Counted from the stretch's first letter, positions 26,216-37,074 are shown. The stretch is 64,000 nucleotides of DNA from Pseudomonas sp. CBZ-4 (GCF_000346755.1 NZ_ANNV01000164.1:218565-282564); one strand, 5' to 3'. Notes: generated by a model from the sequence alone, not told the origin. Made by a program: numbers and translations.

Positions 26216-27190
26216 ATGAGCCAATCCAGCGACCTTATTCAATCCGCACAACGTACCATCCGCCTTGAGCTTGAAGCCGTAGAAGGCTTGCTGGCCCATA
26301 TCGACGCGGATTTCGTACGCGCCTGCGAGATGATTCTGGCCAGCAAAGGCCGCGTTGTCGTGGTCGGCATGGGCAAATCCGGCCATGTCGGCAACAAGAT
26401 TGCCGCCACCCTGGCCAGCACCGGAACCACCGCCTTTTTCGTACACCCGGCCGAAGCCAGCCACGGCGACATGGGCATGATCACCAAGGATGACATCATC
26501 CTGGCATTGTCCAATTCGGGCACCACCAACGAGATCGTCACCCTGCTGCCGCTGATCAAGCGCCTGGGCATCAAGATGATCAGCATCACCGGCAACCCCG
26601 ATTCGACGCTGGCCAAGGCTGCCGAAGTGAACCTCAATGTTCACGTGGCCCACGAAGCCTGCCCGCTGAACCTGGCGCCGACCTCGTCCACCACCGCCGC
26701 ACTGGTCATGGGCGACGCCTTGGCGGTAGCGTTGCTGGAGGCTCGCGGCTTTACTGCAGAAGACTTCGCGTTTTCCCACCCGGGCGGTGCCCTGGGCCGT
26801 CGCCTGCTGCTGAAAGTGGAAAACGTCATGCATTCGGGCGATGAATTGCCCCACGTTCAGCGCGGCACGCTGCTGAAGGACGCGCTGATGGAAATGACCC
26901 GCAAGGGCCTGGGCATGACCGTGATCCTGGAAGCCGACGGCAAACTGGCCGGCGTCTTCACGGACGGCGACCTGCGCCGCACCCTGGACCGCACCATCGA
27001 CATCCACACCGCGACCATCGACGCGGTGATGACGCCCCACGGCAAGACTGCCCGCCCCGATATGCTGGCGGCCGAAGCCTTGAAAATCATGGAAGACCAC
27101 AAGATCGGTGCGCTGGTGGTCGTTGACAGCAACGACTGCCCAATCGGCGCCCTGAACATGCACGACTTGCTGCGTGCGGGAGTGATGTAA
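26216..27190 (+). CDS. kdsD: Arabinose-5-phosphate isomerase
   Basis: A 324-residue enzyme that makes arabinose 5-phosphate from ribulose 5-phosphate, the first step to Kdo. An N-terminal SIS domain (GKSGHVGNKIAATLASTGT near 60-80; ALSNSGTTNE near 105) is followed by two C-terminal CBS domains. ATG 26216 (MSQSSDLIQSAQRTI) is the conserved start. Heads the LPS assembly operon. Confidence 0.95.
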   Translation: MSQSSDLIQSAQRTIRLELEAVEGLLAHIDADFVRACEMILASKGRVVVVGMGKSGHVGNKIAATLASTGTTAFFVHPAEASHGDMGMITKDDIILALSNSGTTNEIVTLLPLIKRLGIKMISITGNPDSTLAKAAEVNLNVHVAHEACPLNLAPTSSTTAALVMGDALAVALLEARGFTAEDFAFSHPGGALGRRLLLKVENVMHSGDELPHVQRGTLLKDALMEMTRKGLGMTVILEADGKLAGVFTDGDLRRTLDRTIDIHTATIDAVMTPHGKTARPDMLAAEALKIMEDHKIGALVVVDSNDCPIGALNMHDLLRAGVM

Positions 27191-27715
27191 ATGACCAGCG
27201 ACCTGCTGCAACGCGGCAAACACATCAAATTGGCGATTTTCGACGTGGACGGCGTGCTGACTGACGGCCGCCTGTACTTCCTCGAAGATGGCAGCGAATT
27301 CAAAACCTTCAACACCCTCGACGGCCAAGGCATCAAGATGCTGATGGCGGCGGGCGTGCAAACGGCAATTATCAGCGGCAGAAAAACCCCGGTTGTGGAA
27401 CGCCGCGCACAAAACCTGGGGATTCCTCACCTGTATCAGGGCCGCGAGGATAAACTGGTGGTCCTGGACGAGCTTCTTGGCCAACTCAACCTAAGCTATG
27501 AGCAGGTCGCCTACTTGGGCGACGACTTGCCTGACCTGCCGGTGATCCGCCGGGTCGGCCTGGGCATGGCCGTCGCCAATGCGGCGGCGTTTGTTCGCGA
27601 ACACGCCCACGGCATCACCACCGCCCGTGGCGGTGAAGGTGCCGCCCGCGAATTCTGCGAGCTGATCCTGCGTGCCCAAGGCAGCCTTGAAGCGGCCCAC
27701 GCCGCCTACCTATAG
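27191..27715 (+). CDS. kdsC: 3-deoxy-D-manno-octulosonate 8-phosphate phosphatase
   Basis: A 174-residue HAD phosphatase releasing Kdo from Kdo-8-phosphate. Motif I is FDVDGVLTDG (near residues 18-27), and motif IV is GDDLPDLP (near 110). The C0-type cap-less architecture and length fit KdsC. Starts directly after the kdsD stop. Confidence 0.95.
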   Translation: MTSDLLQRGKHIKLAIFDVDGVLTDGRLYFLEDGSEFKTFNTLDGQGIKMLMAAGVQTAIISGRKTPVVERRAQNLGIPHLYQGREDKLVVLDELLGQLNLSYEQVAYLGDDLPDLPVIRRVGLGMAVANAAAFVREHAHGITTARGGEGAAREFCELILRAQGSLEAAHAAYL

Positions 27716-27723
27716 AGCGTTTT

Positions 27724-28296
27724 ATGCTGAGCAAAAAGATTCGCAACTTCCTGTTATTCGGGGTCATCGCCGCGCTGTTCCTGGCGGTGGGCTACTGGAA
27801 TATCAGCCCGGAGCGCTTTCTCGACCAGCCTGTCGCGCAGGTTGATCAAGGCGCTATCGACTATTACGCCACCAATGCGTACAGCATCCAGTACCTGCCG
27901 GACGGCAAGGTGCAGTACGAGATCACCTCGGACAAGGTCGAGCACGTGAAGACCAGCGAAGTGACCCTGCTGACCAACCCGGACATGAACATCTACCGCG
28001 GCACCGAGTTTCCGTGGCACGTCACCAGCAAGCGTGGCGAGGTCAACCCGGACGGCACCGAAGTGGAACTGATCGATTCGGTACGCGTTGCGCGCACCGA
28101 TGATAAAAACCGTGACACCGTGATTACCAGCAGTCGCATGACCGTATTCCCGCAGAAGCAATATGCGCAGACCGAGCAAGACGTTAGAATCGACGGCGCT
28201 GGCGGGGTATCGACTGGCAAGGGAATGAAAGCGTATTTGAAAGAAAGCAGGATACACCTGCTATCGAACGTAAGAGGACAGTATGAGGCTCGTTAA
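27724..28296 (+). CDS. lptC: LPS export protein LptC
   Basis: A 190-residue bitopic inner-membrane protein that links LptB2FG to the LptA bridge. An N-terminal membrane helix (residues ~8-27) precedes a beta-jellyroll periplasmic domain (VQYEITSDKVEHVKTSEVTLL...). Its last 14 bases overlap the start of lptA, which is typical of this operon. Confidence 0.93.
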   Translation: MLSKKIRNFLLFGVIAALFLAVGYWNISPERFLDQPVAQVDQGAIDYYATNAYSIQYLPDGKVQYEITSDKVEHVKTSEVTLLTNPDMNIYRGTEFPWHVTSKRGEVNPDGTEVELIDSVRVARTDDKNRDTVITSSRMTVFPQKQYAQTEQDVRIDGAGGVSTGKGMKAYLKESRIHLLSNVRGQYEAR

Positions 28297-28816
28297 AACT
28301 CTCCCTATTTTGCTCAGTCTGGGCGCAGCACTGGGAAGCGTGAGCGCCTGGGCTCTGCCGAACGATAGCCAGCAACCGATCCACATTTCGGCTGACGATG
28401 CGCAACTGGACGACAAGCAAGGCGTCGCCACCTACACCGGCGGCGTGATCATCACCCAGGGCTCGATGAAGATCACCGGCAATACGGTGACACTGACTCG
28501 CACCCAGTCCGGCGACATCGACGTGGTGACTTCGGTGGGCAACCTGGCCTACTTCGAACAGAAGCAGTCGCCTACCGACACCGGCCCGATGAAGGGCTAC
28601 GGCAAGACCATCCAGTACCACGCCCAGCAGAACCGCATTGTCCTGATCGACCAGGCCAAGGTGCTCAGCCCCAATGGCAACTCTACCGAGGGCGAGAAGA
28701 TCGTCTATAACACGCAGACCCAAGTCGCACAGGCGGGTCGCGCCAATGGCTCCAAGGTGACCGCACCACGTCCGCGCATCGACATGGTTATCCAGCCGAA
28801 GAAGAAGGCCGAGTAA
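28283..28816 (+). CDS. lptA: LPS export periplasmic bridge protein LptA
   Basis: A 177-residue periplasmic protein of the OstA family that forms the LPS bridge between membranes. The signal peptide MRLVKTLPILLSLGAALGSVSAWA is followed by QPIHISADDAQLDDKQGVATYTGG in pieces, a hallmark of the domain. The C-terminus is Lys-rich (PKKKAE). ATG 28283 has GAGGAC upstream; it overlaps lptC. Confidence 0.94.
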   Translation: MRLVKTLPILLSLGAALGSVSAWALPNDSQQPIHISADDAQLDDKQGVATYTGGVIITQGSMKITGNTVTLTRTQSGDIDVVTSVGNLAYFEQKQSPTDTGPMKGYGKTIQYHAQQNRIVLIDQAKVLSPNGNSTEGEKIVYNTQTQVAQAGRANGSKVTAPRPRIDMVIQPKKKAE

Positions 28817-29541
28817 TGGCAACCCTGAAAGCCCAGCATCTGGCCAAGGCCTACAAAAGCCGTCAGGTCGTGCGTGACGTCAGCCTGTCGATCGACAGCG
28901 GCCAGATCGTCGGCTTGCTCGGCCCCAACGGCGCCGGCAAGACGACCTGCTTCTATATGATCGTCGGCCTGGTCCAGGCGGATCAGGGTCGTGTACTGAT
29001 CGACGACCTGGACGTGAGCCACCAGCCGATGCACGGTCGTGCACGGGCCGGTATCGGCTATCTCCCACAGGAGGCGTCGATCTTCCGCAAACTGTCGGTA
29101 GCCGACAACATCATGGCGATCCTCGAGACCCGCAAGGAACTCGACCGTGACGGCCGTCGCCAGGAGCTGGAAAGCCTGTTGCAGGAATTCCACATCAACC
29201 ACATCCGCGACAACCTCGGCATGAGCTTGTCCGGTGGTGAGCGTCGTCGTGTGGAAATCGCCCGCGCCCTGGCCACCGCGCCGAAGTTCATCCTGCTGGA
29301 CGAACCGTTTGCCGGCGTCGACCCGATTTCGGTCGGCGATATCAAGCAGATCATCCACCACCTCAAGGCGAAGGGCATCGGCGTACTGATCACCGACCAC
29401 AACGTGCGTGAAACCCTCGATATCTGCGAAACCGCGTATATCGTCAACGATGGCCAACTGATCGCCGAAGGCGATTCAGCCACTATCCTGGCCAACGAAC
29501 TGGTGAAGGAAGTGTACCTGGGTCACGAGTTCCGCCTGTAA
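28816..29541 (+). CDS. lptB: LPS export ABC ATPase LptB
   Basis: A 241-residue ATPase powering LPS extraction. Walker A GPNGAGKTT (residues ~36-44), signature LSGGERRRVEIARAL (near 137-151), Walker B FILLDEPFAGVDP (near 158-170), and switch His in ITDHN. Starts on the lptA stop (TAATG). Confidence 0.97.
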   Translation: MATLKAQHLAKAYKSRQVVRDVSLSIDSGQIVGLLGPNGAGKTTCFYMIVGLVQADQGRVLIDDLDVSHQPMHGRARAGIGYLPQEASIFRKLSVADNIMAILETRKELDRDGRRQELESLLQEFHINHIRDNLGMSLSGGERRRVEIARALATAPKFILLDEPFAGVDPISVGDIKQIIHHLKAKGIGVLITDHNVRETLDICETAYIVNDGQLIAEGDSATILANELVKEVYLGHEFRL

Positions 29542-29726
29542 ACACCGTGGTGTCACGGCCGTTTGCCAAGGTGCGCGGAAATCAATAGGAACCTCCGGAT
29601 TTTTATTGTTACCGCGCTCTAGGCAAAGCCCGCGATATCAGGCATATAATTTGCTTATGTTTGGCGCTCACGCGCCCTGTCGTGGATGGCGCATTGCGCC
29701 GGCGAATAAGGTGTTAAGCCCCTGCC

Positions 29727-31220
29727 ATGAAACCATCGCTAGTCCTGAGAATGGGCCAGCAGCTGACGATGACACCGCAGCTGCAACAGGCCATCCGCCT
29801 GCTCCAATTGTCGACCCTGGACCTGCAACAGGAAATCCAGGAGGCCCTGGAGTCCAATCCGATGCTCGAACGCCAGGAAGAAGGCGACGACTTCGACAAT
29901 GCAGACCCACTGGCCGACAACATCGAGCAAAAACCCAACTCCGACGTGCAGGAACCCTCCTACCAGGAAACCGCCCCGACGGTGGACAACCTGGAAGAAG
30001 GCGAATGGAACGAACGCATTCCCAACGAGCTTCCCGTGGACACCGCCTGGGAAGACGTCTACCAGACCAGCGCCAGCAGCCTGCCCAGCAACGATGACGA
30101 CGAGTGGGACTTCACCACCCGCACCTCCGCCGGCGAGAGCCTGCAGAGCCATCTGCTGTGGCAACTGAACCTCGCGCCGATGTCGGACACCGATCGCTTG
30201 ATCGCCGTGACCCTGATCGACTGCATCAACAACCAGGGCTACCTGGACGAGACGCTGGAGGAAATCCTCGAAGCGTTCGACCCGGAACTGGACATCGAAC
30301 TGGACGAGATCGAAGCCGTCCTGCACCGCATCCAACAGTTCGAGCCCGCCGGTATTGGCGCCCGCACCCTCAGCGAATGCCTGCTGCTGCAATTGCGCCA
30401 ACTGCCCGCCAAGACCCTTTGGCTCGCTGAAGCCCAGCGCCTGGTCACTGACTACATCGACCTGCTGGGCAGCCGCGACTACAGCCAGTTGATGCGCCGC
30501 ATGAAGCTCAAGGAAGACGACCTGCGCCAGGTCATCGAGCTGGTGCAGAGCCTCAACCCGCGTCCGGGCTCGCAGATCGAGTCCAGCGAAGCTGAGTACG
30601 TGGTCCCTGACGTGATCGTGCGCAAGGACAACGAGCGCTGGCTGGTGGAGCTGAACCAGGAATCGGTTCCACGCCTGCGGGTCAACCCGCAATACGCCGG
30701 CTTCGTGCGCCGCGCCGACACCAGCGCCGACAACACCTTCATGCGCAACCAGTTGCAGGAGGCCCGCTGGTTCATCAAGAGCCTGCAGAGCCGCAACGAA
30801 ACCCTGATGAAAGTCGCCACCCAGATCGTCGAGCACCAGCGCGGCTTCCTGGAATATGGCGATGAAGCGATGAAACCGCTGGTGCTGCATGACATCGCCG
30901 AAGCGGTCGGCATGCACGAATCGACGATTTCCCGGGTGACCACGCAAAAATTCATGCATACCCCACGGGGTATTTATGAGCTGAAATACTTTTTCTCCAG
31001 CCACGTCAGCACCTCCGAAGGCGGCGAATGCTCGTCCACGGCGATTCGCGCGATCATCAAAAAACTGGTTGCCGCGGAAAATCAGAAAAAGCCATTGAGT
31101 GACAGTAAGATCGCTGGTTTACTGGAGGCACAAGGCATTCAGGTCGCCCGTCGAACCGTCGCCAAGTACCGCGAGTCCCTCGGGATCGCGCCTTCCAGCG
31201 AGCGTAAGCGTTTGATGTGA
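29727..31220 (+). CDS. rpoN: RNA polymerase sigma-54 factor
   Basis: A 497-residue sigma-54. The glutamine/leucine-rich activator-binding region I (MGQQLTMTPQLQQAIRLLQL) opens the protein. It is followed by an acidic region II, the core-binding domain, an HTH segment, and the RpoN box ARRTVAKYRE near residue 474. Directs -24/-12 promoters for nitrogen, flagellar and other genes. Gap to lptB is 185 bases with a TATAAT-like hexamer at 29645-29650. Confidence 0.97.
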   Translation: MKPSLVLRMGQQLTMTPQLQQAIRLLQLSTLDLQQEIQEALESNPMLERQEEGDDFDNADPLADNIEQKPNSDVQEPSYQETAPTVDNLEEGEWNERIPNELPVDTAWEDVYQTSASSLPSNDDDEWDFTTRTSAGESLQSHLLWQLNLAPMSDTDRLIAVTLIDCINNQGYLDETLEEILEAFDPELDIELDEIEAVLHRIQQFEPAGIGARTLSECLLLQLRQLPAKTLWLAEAQRLVTDYIDLLGSRDYSQLMRRMKLKEDDLRQVIELVQSLNPRPGSQIESSEAEYVVPDVIVRKDNERWLVELNQESVPRLRVNPQYAGFVRRADTSADNTFMRNQLQEARWFIKSLQSRNETLMKVATQIVEHQRGFLEYGDEAMKPLVLHDIAEAVGMHESTISRVTTQKFMHTPRGIYELKYFFSSHVSTSEGGECSSTAIRAIIKKLVAAENQKKPLSDSKIAGLLEAQGIQVARRTVAKYRESLGIAPSSERKRLM

Positions 31221-31295
31221 CGGGCGGGCCACAGCGTTCCAGTGGTGGGTATTCCTGCCCACCGCTTTATGCACTGGCAACGAAGGAGAAGCTGT

Positions 31296-31601
31296 ATGCA
31301 AGTCAACATCAGTGGACACCAACTGGAAGTGACCGAACCGCTGCGCGCCTATATCGGCGAAAAACTCAAAAGAATTGAGGGGCATTTCGACAAGATCACC
31401 AACGTGCAAGTCATCATGACTGTCGAAAAGCTGAAGCAGAAAATCGAAGCCACCTTGCGTATACCCGGCGGGGAAGTCGTCGCCAATGCCGAGCATTCAG
31501 ATATGTATGCCGCCATTGACGACCTGACCGACAAGCTGGATCGCCAAATCAAAAAGCATAAGGAAAAGCAGCAGAGCCTTCTCCAGGGCACAGGCCGCTA
31601 A
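31296..31601 (+). CDS. hpf: Ribosome hibernation promoting factor, short form
   Basis: A 102-residue ribosome-binding protein (MQVNISGHQLEVTEPLRAYI...EHSDMYAAIDDLTDKLDRQIKKHKEK). The length is the short HPF form, which acts with RMF to form 100S ribosomes at stationary phase. AAGGAG lies 7 bases before ATG 31296. It follows rpoN, as in most proteobacteria. Confidence 0.94.
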   Translation: MQVNISGHQLEVTEPLRAYIGEKLKRIEGHFDKITNVQVIMTVEKLKQKIEATLRIPGGEVVANAEHSDMYAAIDDLTDKLDRQIKKHKEKQQSLLQGTGR

Positions 31602-31613
31602 CACTCCCCACCC

Positions 31614-32078
31614 ATGATTCGACTTGAAACCATCCTGACCCCCGGCCGTTCCCTCGTGAACGCGCCGGGCGGCAGCAAAAAGAAAGCTCTCGAACAAATT
31701 GCCAACCTGATCAGCCGCGAAGTGCCTGACCTGGAGATGCAAGATGTGTACGAGGCTCTGATTGCCCGTGAAAAACTCGGTTCCACCGGTTTTGGCAACG
31801 GCATCGCCATTCCCCATTGCCGCCTCAAAAGCTGTGAGGCACCTGTCAGCGCCCTGTTGCACCTGGACGCCCCCATCGATTTCGACGCCATCGACGGCGC
31901 ACCGGTTGACCTGCTGTTCGTTCTGCTGGTCCCGCAAGCCGCCACCGATGCACACCTGGAACTGCTCCGTCAGATCGCCAGCATGCTCGACCGCAAGGAA
32001 GTACGCGACAAACTGCGCAGTGCCAGCAGCAACGAGGCGCTGTACCAGGTTGTCCTGGATGAACAGAACGGGCAGTAA
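31614..32078 (+). CDS. ptsN: PTS IIA-like nitrogen regulatory protein PtsN
   Basis: A 154-residue EIIA-Ntr domain protein, the phospho-acceptor of the nitrogen PTS. The active-site histidine is in GIAIPHCR (near residue 66). There is no strong ribosome site; the start lies 12 bases after hpf, so translation is probably coupled. With ptsO downstream it forms the regulatory PTS branch that links nitrogen and carbon state to K+ and sigma-54 functions. Confidence 0.95.
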   Translation: MIRLETILTPGRSLVNAPGGSKKKALEQIANLISREVPDLEMQDVYEALIAREKLGSTGFGNGIAIPHCRLKSCEAPVSALLHLDAPIDFDAIDGAPVDLLFVLLVPQAATDAHLELLRQIASMLDRKEVRDKLRSASSNEALYQVVLDEQNGQ

Positions 32079-32080
32079 TC

Positions 32081-32938
32081 ATGCGTTTGATCATCGTCAG
32101 CGGCCGCTCCGGCTCGGGTAAAAGCACCGCCCTCAACGTGCTTGAGGACAACGGTTTCTACTGCATCGACAATTTGCCCGCCGGCTTGCTGCCGGAGCTG
32201 GCCGAACGTGCACTGATCCATACCGAACTGGCGCAACCCCTGGTGGCCGTGTCGATCGATGCCCGCAACCTGCCCAGCCACCTTGAGCGGTTCCCGCAAT
32301 TGCTTGAGGAAGTTCGCGCCAAGCACATACATTGCGATGTGTTGTACCTGGACGCCGACGAAGAGACGCTACTCAAGCGTTTTTCCGAAACCCGCCGGCG
32401 CCACCCCCTCAGCAGCCCGCATCGTTCCCTGGCGGAAGCCATCGAAGACGAAACCAAGTTGCTGGGGCCGATCATCGACCTCGCCGACCTCAAGATCAAC
32501 ACCACCAGCCTCAACCTGTACCAGCTGCGCGACGCCATCAAGCTGCGCCTGCTGAACCAGCCGGAGCCTGGCACCGCGTTTCTCGTTGAGTCGTTTGGCT
32601 TCAAGCGCGGCATGCCGGTGGATGCCGACCTGGTGTTCGATGTGCGTTGCCTGCCGAACCCCTATTGGAAACCCGAGCTGCGTGAGCAGTCCGGGCTTGA
32701 CCAGCCCGTGGCCGAGTACCTGGCAGCGCAGCCGGATGTCGAAGAGATGTTCCAGGATATCTCCAGCTACCTGCTCAAATGGCTGCCGCGCTTTGCCGCA
32801 AGCAACCGGGCCTATGTCACCATTGCCATTGGCTGCACTGGCGGCCACCACCGCTCGGTCTACCTGACCGAACGCCTGGGCCAGGTGCTGCAACAAACCC
32901 TCAAGAACGTCCAGGTTCGCCACCGCGACCTTAGCTGA
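32081..32938 (+). CDS. rapZ: RNase adapter protein RapZ
   Basis: A 285-residue nucleotide-binding protein. Walker A is GRSGSGKST (residues 6-14). The C-terminal RNA-binding half has YVTIAIGCTGGHHRSV, a hallmark of RapZ. In E. coli it targets the GlmZ sRNA for RNase E cleavage; GlmZ is absent from Pseudomonas, so its job here may differ. Located between ptsN and ptsO. Confidence 0.95.
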   Translation: MRLIIVSGRSGSGKSTALNVLEDNGFYCIDNLPAGLLPELAERALIHTELAQPLVAVSIDARNLPSHLERFPQLLEEVRAKHIHCDVLYLDADEETLLKRFSETRRRHPLSSPHRSLAEAIEDETKLLGPIIDLADLKINTTSLNLYQLRDAIKLRLLNQPEPGTAFLVESFGFKRGMPVDADLVFDVRCLPNPYWKPELREQSGLDQPVAEYLAAQPDVEEMFQDISSYLLKWLPRFAASNRAYVTIAIGCTGGHHRSVYLTERLGQVLQQTLKNVQVRHRDLS

Positions 32939-32954
32939 AAGGATCACCCCCGCG

Positions 32955-33227
32955 ATGCCCGCTCTGGAAATTGAAATCATCAACAAGCTGGGCTTGCATG
33001 CCCGGGCTTCTGCGAAGTTCGTCGGCGTTGCCGGGCAGTTCCCCTGCCAGATCCGTGCGGGGCGCACCCCGGAATCCATGGTCGATGGCAAAAGCATCAT
33101 GGCCATGATGATGCTGGCCGCCGGCAAGGGCACCAGGATTCACCTGAAGACAGAGGGCGAGCAAGAGCAGGAAGCGATGGACGCCCTGGTGGCGTTGATC
33201 AACAATTTCTTTGATGAGGGTGAGTAA
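32955..33227 (+). CDS. ptsO: Phosphocarrier protein NPr (HPr family)
   Basis: A 90-residue HPr-like carrier. The phosphorylatable histidine is in LGLHARASAKF (His15), and the family stretch SIMAMMMLAAGKGT follows. It passes phosphate from PtsP to PtsN. Last gene of the rpoN cluster; a hairpin without a U-tract follows at 33244-33271. Confidence 0.95.
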   Translation: MPALEIEIINKLGLHARASAKFVGVAGQFPCQIRAGRTPESMVDGKSIMAMMMLAAGKGTRIHLKTEGEQEQEAMDALVALINNFFDEGE

Positions 33228-33264
33228 ACTCACCCTTTGAGATGGGCGTGAAGTCGCAACGACT

Positions 33265-34158
33265 TCAGCCCAATGCGGTATCCATCACCATCATCAAGCA
33301 AAAACCGATGCACAACCCCAGGCTGGCAAGCTTTTCGTGACCGTTGCGCCGCGATTCGGGGATCACCTCGTGAGTCACCACCAGCAACATCGCCCCTGCC
33401 GCCAGCGCCAGCCCGAGTGGCAACAGCACCTCTGCCAGACTCACCAACCAGGCACACAGCACGGCAAATACCGGCTCGACCAAACCTGAGGCCGCACCGA
33501 TCAGGAACGCCTTGACCCGCGACATCCCTGCCCCGGCCAACACCAAGGCAATCACCAGGCCTTCGGGCACATCCTGCAAGGCGATGCCCATGGCCAGGCT
33601 GTCGGCATCCGGCATACCGCCGCCTGCCGAACCCCCCACCGCCATGCCTTCCGGGATGTTATGGGCAATGATGGCAAACACGAACAGCCAGATGCGCGGC
33701 GGTATCACCGGGTGATCCGGTGTGCCCACCAACATTTCCGGGCTCGCCCCGGAGACCTTGCGATCAACCAGATACAGCCCGAACGCGCCCAGCATGATGC
33801 CAAAGCTGATCAACCCACTGGCGCCCCAGGGCGTGAGCCCCAGGCTTTCAGCGGCGGCGATCCCTGGCACGATCAGCGAAAACGCGGTCGCCGCCAGCAT
33901 CACCCCGGCGCCAAAACCCAGCAACGTGTCGCTCAGCGCCACCGGCATCCGGCGAATGACCAGTACCGGCACCGCGCCAAGCGCCGTACCCAGCGCGCAA
34001 ATCGATCCACCTTGCAGGGCACGCAGGATGCGCGGCTCCAGGTTCAGCCAGTCGAGCCCGTGGGCCACCAGCAATGCAGTACCTGCCAATAGCAGCAGCG
34101 AGCCAAACGCATAACGAAACATCCGCCCGCTGCTGATCGCCAGTGTTTCAGTGCCCAT
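33265..34158 (-). CDS. ZIP family metal transporter
   Basis: A 297-residue inner-membrane transporter with about eight hydrophobic segments. The metal-site motifs HNIPEGMAVG (near residue 165) and DVPEGLVIAL (near 195) are characteristic of ZIP proteins such as ZupT. Probable cargo is Zn2+ or other divalent metals. It reads towards ptsO and sits immediately after (downstream of) the sodA operon end, so a metal-homeostasis link is plausible but not shown. Confidence 0.9.
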   Translation of the reverse strand: MGTETLAISSGRMFRYAFGSLLLLAGTALLVAHGLDWLNLEPRILRALQGGSICALGTALGAVPVLVIRRMPVALSDTLLGFGAGVMLAATAFSLIVPGIAAAESLGLTPWGASGLISFGIMLGAFGLYLVDRKVSGASPEMLVGTPDHPVIPPRIWLFVFAIIAHNIPEGMAVGGSAGGGMPDADSLAMGIALQDVPEGLVIALVLAGAGMSRVKAFLIGAASGLVEPVFAVLCAWLVSLAEVLLPLGLALAAGAMLLVVTHEVIPESRRNGHEKLASLGLCIGFCLMMVMDTALG

Positions 34159-34191
34159 AGTCGGCCTTAGATCTTGTTATGGTGGTCAATG

Positions 34192-34803
34192 TCAGGCCAA
34201 GGCGGCCTGATAGCGTGCAGCGACTTCCGGCCAGTTGATCACGCTGTAGAAGGCGTTGATGTATTCCGGGCGACGGTTCTGATAGAGCAGGTAATAAGCG
34301 TGCTCCCAGACGTCCAGGCCGAGGATCGGCGTATTGCCGCTCATCAGCGGGCTGTCCTGGTTACCGCTGCTTTCCACTACCAGGGTCTTTTGCGGGGTCA
34401 CGCTGAGCCAGGCCCAACCGCTGCCGAAACGGGTCAACGCGGCCTTGGTGAAGGCTTCCTTGAAGCTGTCGAAACCACCCACTTGTTCATCGATAGCCTT
34501 GGCCAGCGCACCTTCAGGCTTGCCGCCACCTTTGGGCGACATCACCGCCCAGAACAACGAGTGGTTGGCATGGCCGCCACCTTGGTTGATCACGGCGGCA
34601 CGCAGTTTTTCCGGCAGTTGCTGCACGCTGGCCACCAGTTTCTCGACCGGCCAGCCCGCAAACTCGGTGCCCTCGACAGCGGCGTTGAGGTTGTTGATGT
34701 AGGTCTGGTGATGCTTGGTGTAGTGAATCTCCATGGTTTGCGCATCGATGTGCGGTTCCAGGGCGTCGTAGGCGTAAGGCAAGGCAGGCAAGGTGTAGGA
34801 CAT
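34192..34803 (-). CDS. sodA: Superoxide dismutase, Mn type (SodA/SodM)
   Basis: A 203-residue dismutase. Metal-binding motifs are EIHYTKHHQTYINN, GGHANHSLFW and DVWEHAYYL. The residues around GGHANH and GNQDSPLM are of the manganese type. It is the last gene of fagA-fumC-orfX-sodA, the arrangement known in P. aeruginosa as an iron-starvation operon. A GGAG site lies inside orfX, one base separating the genes. Confidence 0.94.
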   Translation of the reverse strand: MSYTLPALPYAYDALEPHIDAQTMEIHYTKHHQTYINNLNAAVEGTEFAGWPVEKLVASVQQLPEKLRAAVINQGGGHANHSLFWAVMSPKGGGKPEGALAKAIDEQVGGFDSFKEAFTKAALTRFGSGWAWLSVTPQKTLVVESSGNQDSPLMSGNTPILGLDVWEHAYYLLYQNRRPEYINAFYSVINWPEVAARYQAALA

Positions 34804-34804
34804 T

Positions 34805-35248
34805 TCAATGTGCTCCGTAATAAGGACTGTTGCGAGTCGACGCATCCGGTTGCGCCGCAGTGCTGCCCAGCAGGCGATGGGTACGCGGGTACTCGCCGTG
34901 ATCGCTGATGAAGTTCAACAGTTCGACGTAGGTCTTGCTGCTCTGGCGCAGCGCCGCCTCACGCAATTGCGGGGTCAGGCGCGGGTCCTGCATGGTCTGC
35001 AGCAGGCGCTGGTGGATAGCGCAGAGGTATTCCGCGCTTTCCTCCGGCTGGTTCAGGCGCAGATGCAGGTCCGCCAGGTTGTGATGGGAAATGACGCAAG
35101 CCGCCACTGCTTCGTCGGCATCCGCCCAGCGTTCGAACAACACTTGGGCCAGGGCCAGGGCTTGCAAATAGGCCTCGCGAGCGTCAACCAGTTCGCCCTG
35201 CATAAAGCAGCGATTGGCCCGTTCGATCGTGCGTTTCCAGTGCTCCAT
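34805..35248 (-). CDS. OrfX, TPR-like protein of the fumC-sodA operon
   Basis: A 147-residue helical protein with TPR-like features (MEHWKRTIERANRCFMQGEL, then AREAYLQALALAQVL, then HHNLADLHLRLNQPEESAEYL). Known as orfX between fumC and sodM in P. aeruginosa, function unknown. It is 27 bases after fumC and 1 base before sodA, so its expression should follow Fur control of the operon. Confidence 0.82.
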   Translation of the reverse strand: MEHWKRTIERANRCFMQGELVDAREAYLQALALAQVLFERWADADEAVAACVISHHNLADLHLRLNQPEESAEYLCAIHQRLLQTMQDPRLTPQLREAALRQSSKTYVELLNFISDHGEYPRTHRLLGSTAAQPDASTRNSPYYGAH

Positions 35249-35275
35249 GGTGAGCCTCCAAAGCAGGGTCGGTGA

Positions 35276-36644
<1,369 letters not shown>

Positions 36645-36652
<8 letters not shown>

Positions 36653-37040
36653 CGTTAGATCCTTGCACCAGGTCGGAGTGAGAAATAGACGGCAGCAATT
36701 CGCAAGTCGCCAATCGCCACGCAAAGCTCTGCCAACGCTTGAGGCGGCAGGCACAGTGAGAGAGTTTTTCCAGGTCACGCAGGGGGCGCCAGGCCTGGTC
36801 CAGGCACATGGAGCGCCAATGCCAGGGCAGCGCGATATCGCTGGCGGTGTCGAGCAGCAGGCGGAATGAGGTTTCAGCGATCGTCCACGGATGGGTCGCG
36901 GTGCAGCACGCCAGGTAGCGACCCTCGTTGAGGTAATGCTCGATCAGGCGCGGCTCGTTGGGGTTGAGGCCGCAACGGATCTGGCGACTCATCCAGCGCC
37001 AGCTCTCCAGGTAAGGATCCTCATGCAGGACTGAACTCAT
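36645..37040 (-). CDS. fagA: Fur-associated gene product FagA
   Basis: A 131-residue protein, Cys- and Trp-rich, starting MSSVLHEDPYLESWRW and including the segment NEGRYLACCTATHPWTIAETS. It is the first gene of the fagA-fumC-orfX-sodA set, in the same order as P. aeruginosa. No enzymatic motif is seen and the function is unknown. ATG 37040 is preferred; GTG 37049 upstream is possible. The Fur box lies 16 bases upstream. Confidence 0.8.
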
Positions 37041-37055
37041 GATCCACACTCATCC

Positions 37056-37074
37056 GGTAATGATATTTATTATT
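37056..37074 (-). promoter_or_regulatory. Fur box ahead of fagA-fumC-orfX-sodA
   Basis: The plus-strand sequence GGTAATGATATTTATTATT matches the 19-bp Fur consensus GATAATGATAATCATTATC at 15 positions. A weaker overlapping match (12 of 19) follows to about 37094, giving a likely extended operator. Iron-loaded Fur should repress the operon. Confidence 0.72.

Noticed and set aside
33244..33271. Hairpin GGGC..GAAGTCG-CAA-CGACTTC..GCCC between ptsO and the ZIP gene
   Set aside because: A good stem but no U-run on either strand, and it overlaps the ZIP stop codon, so I did not call it a terminator.
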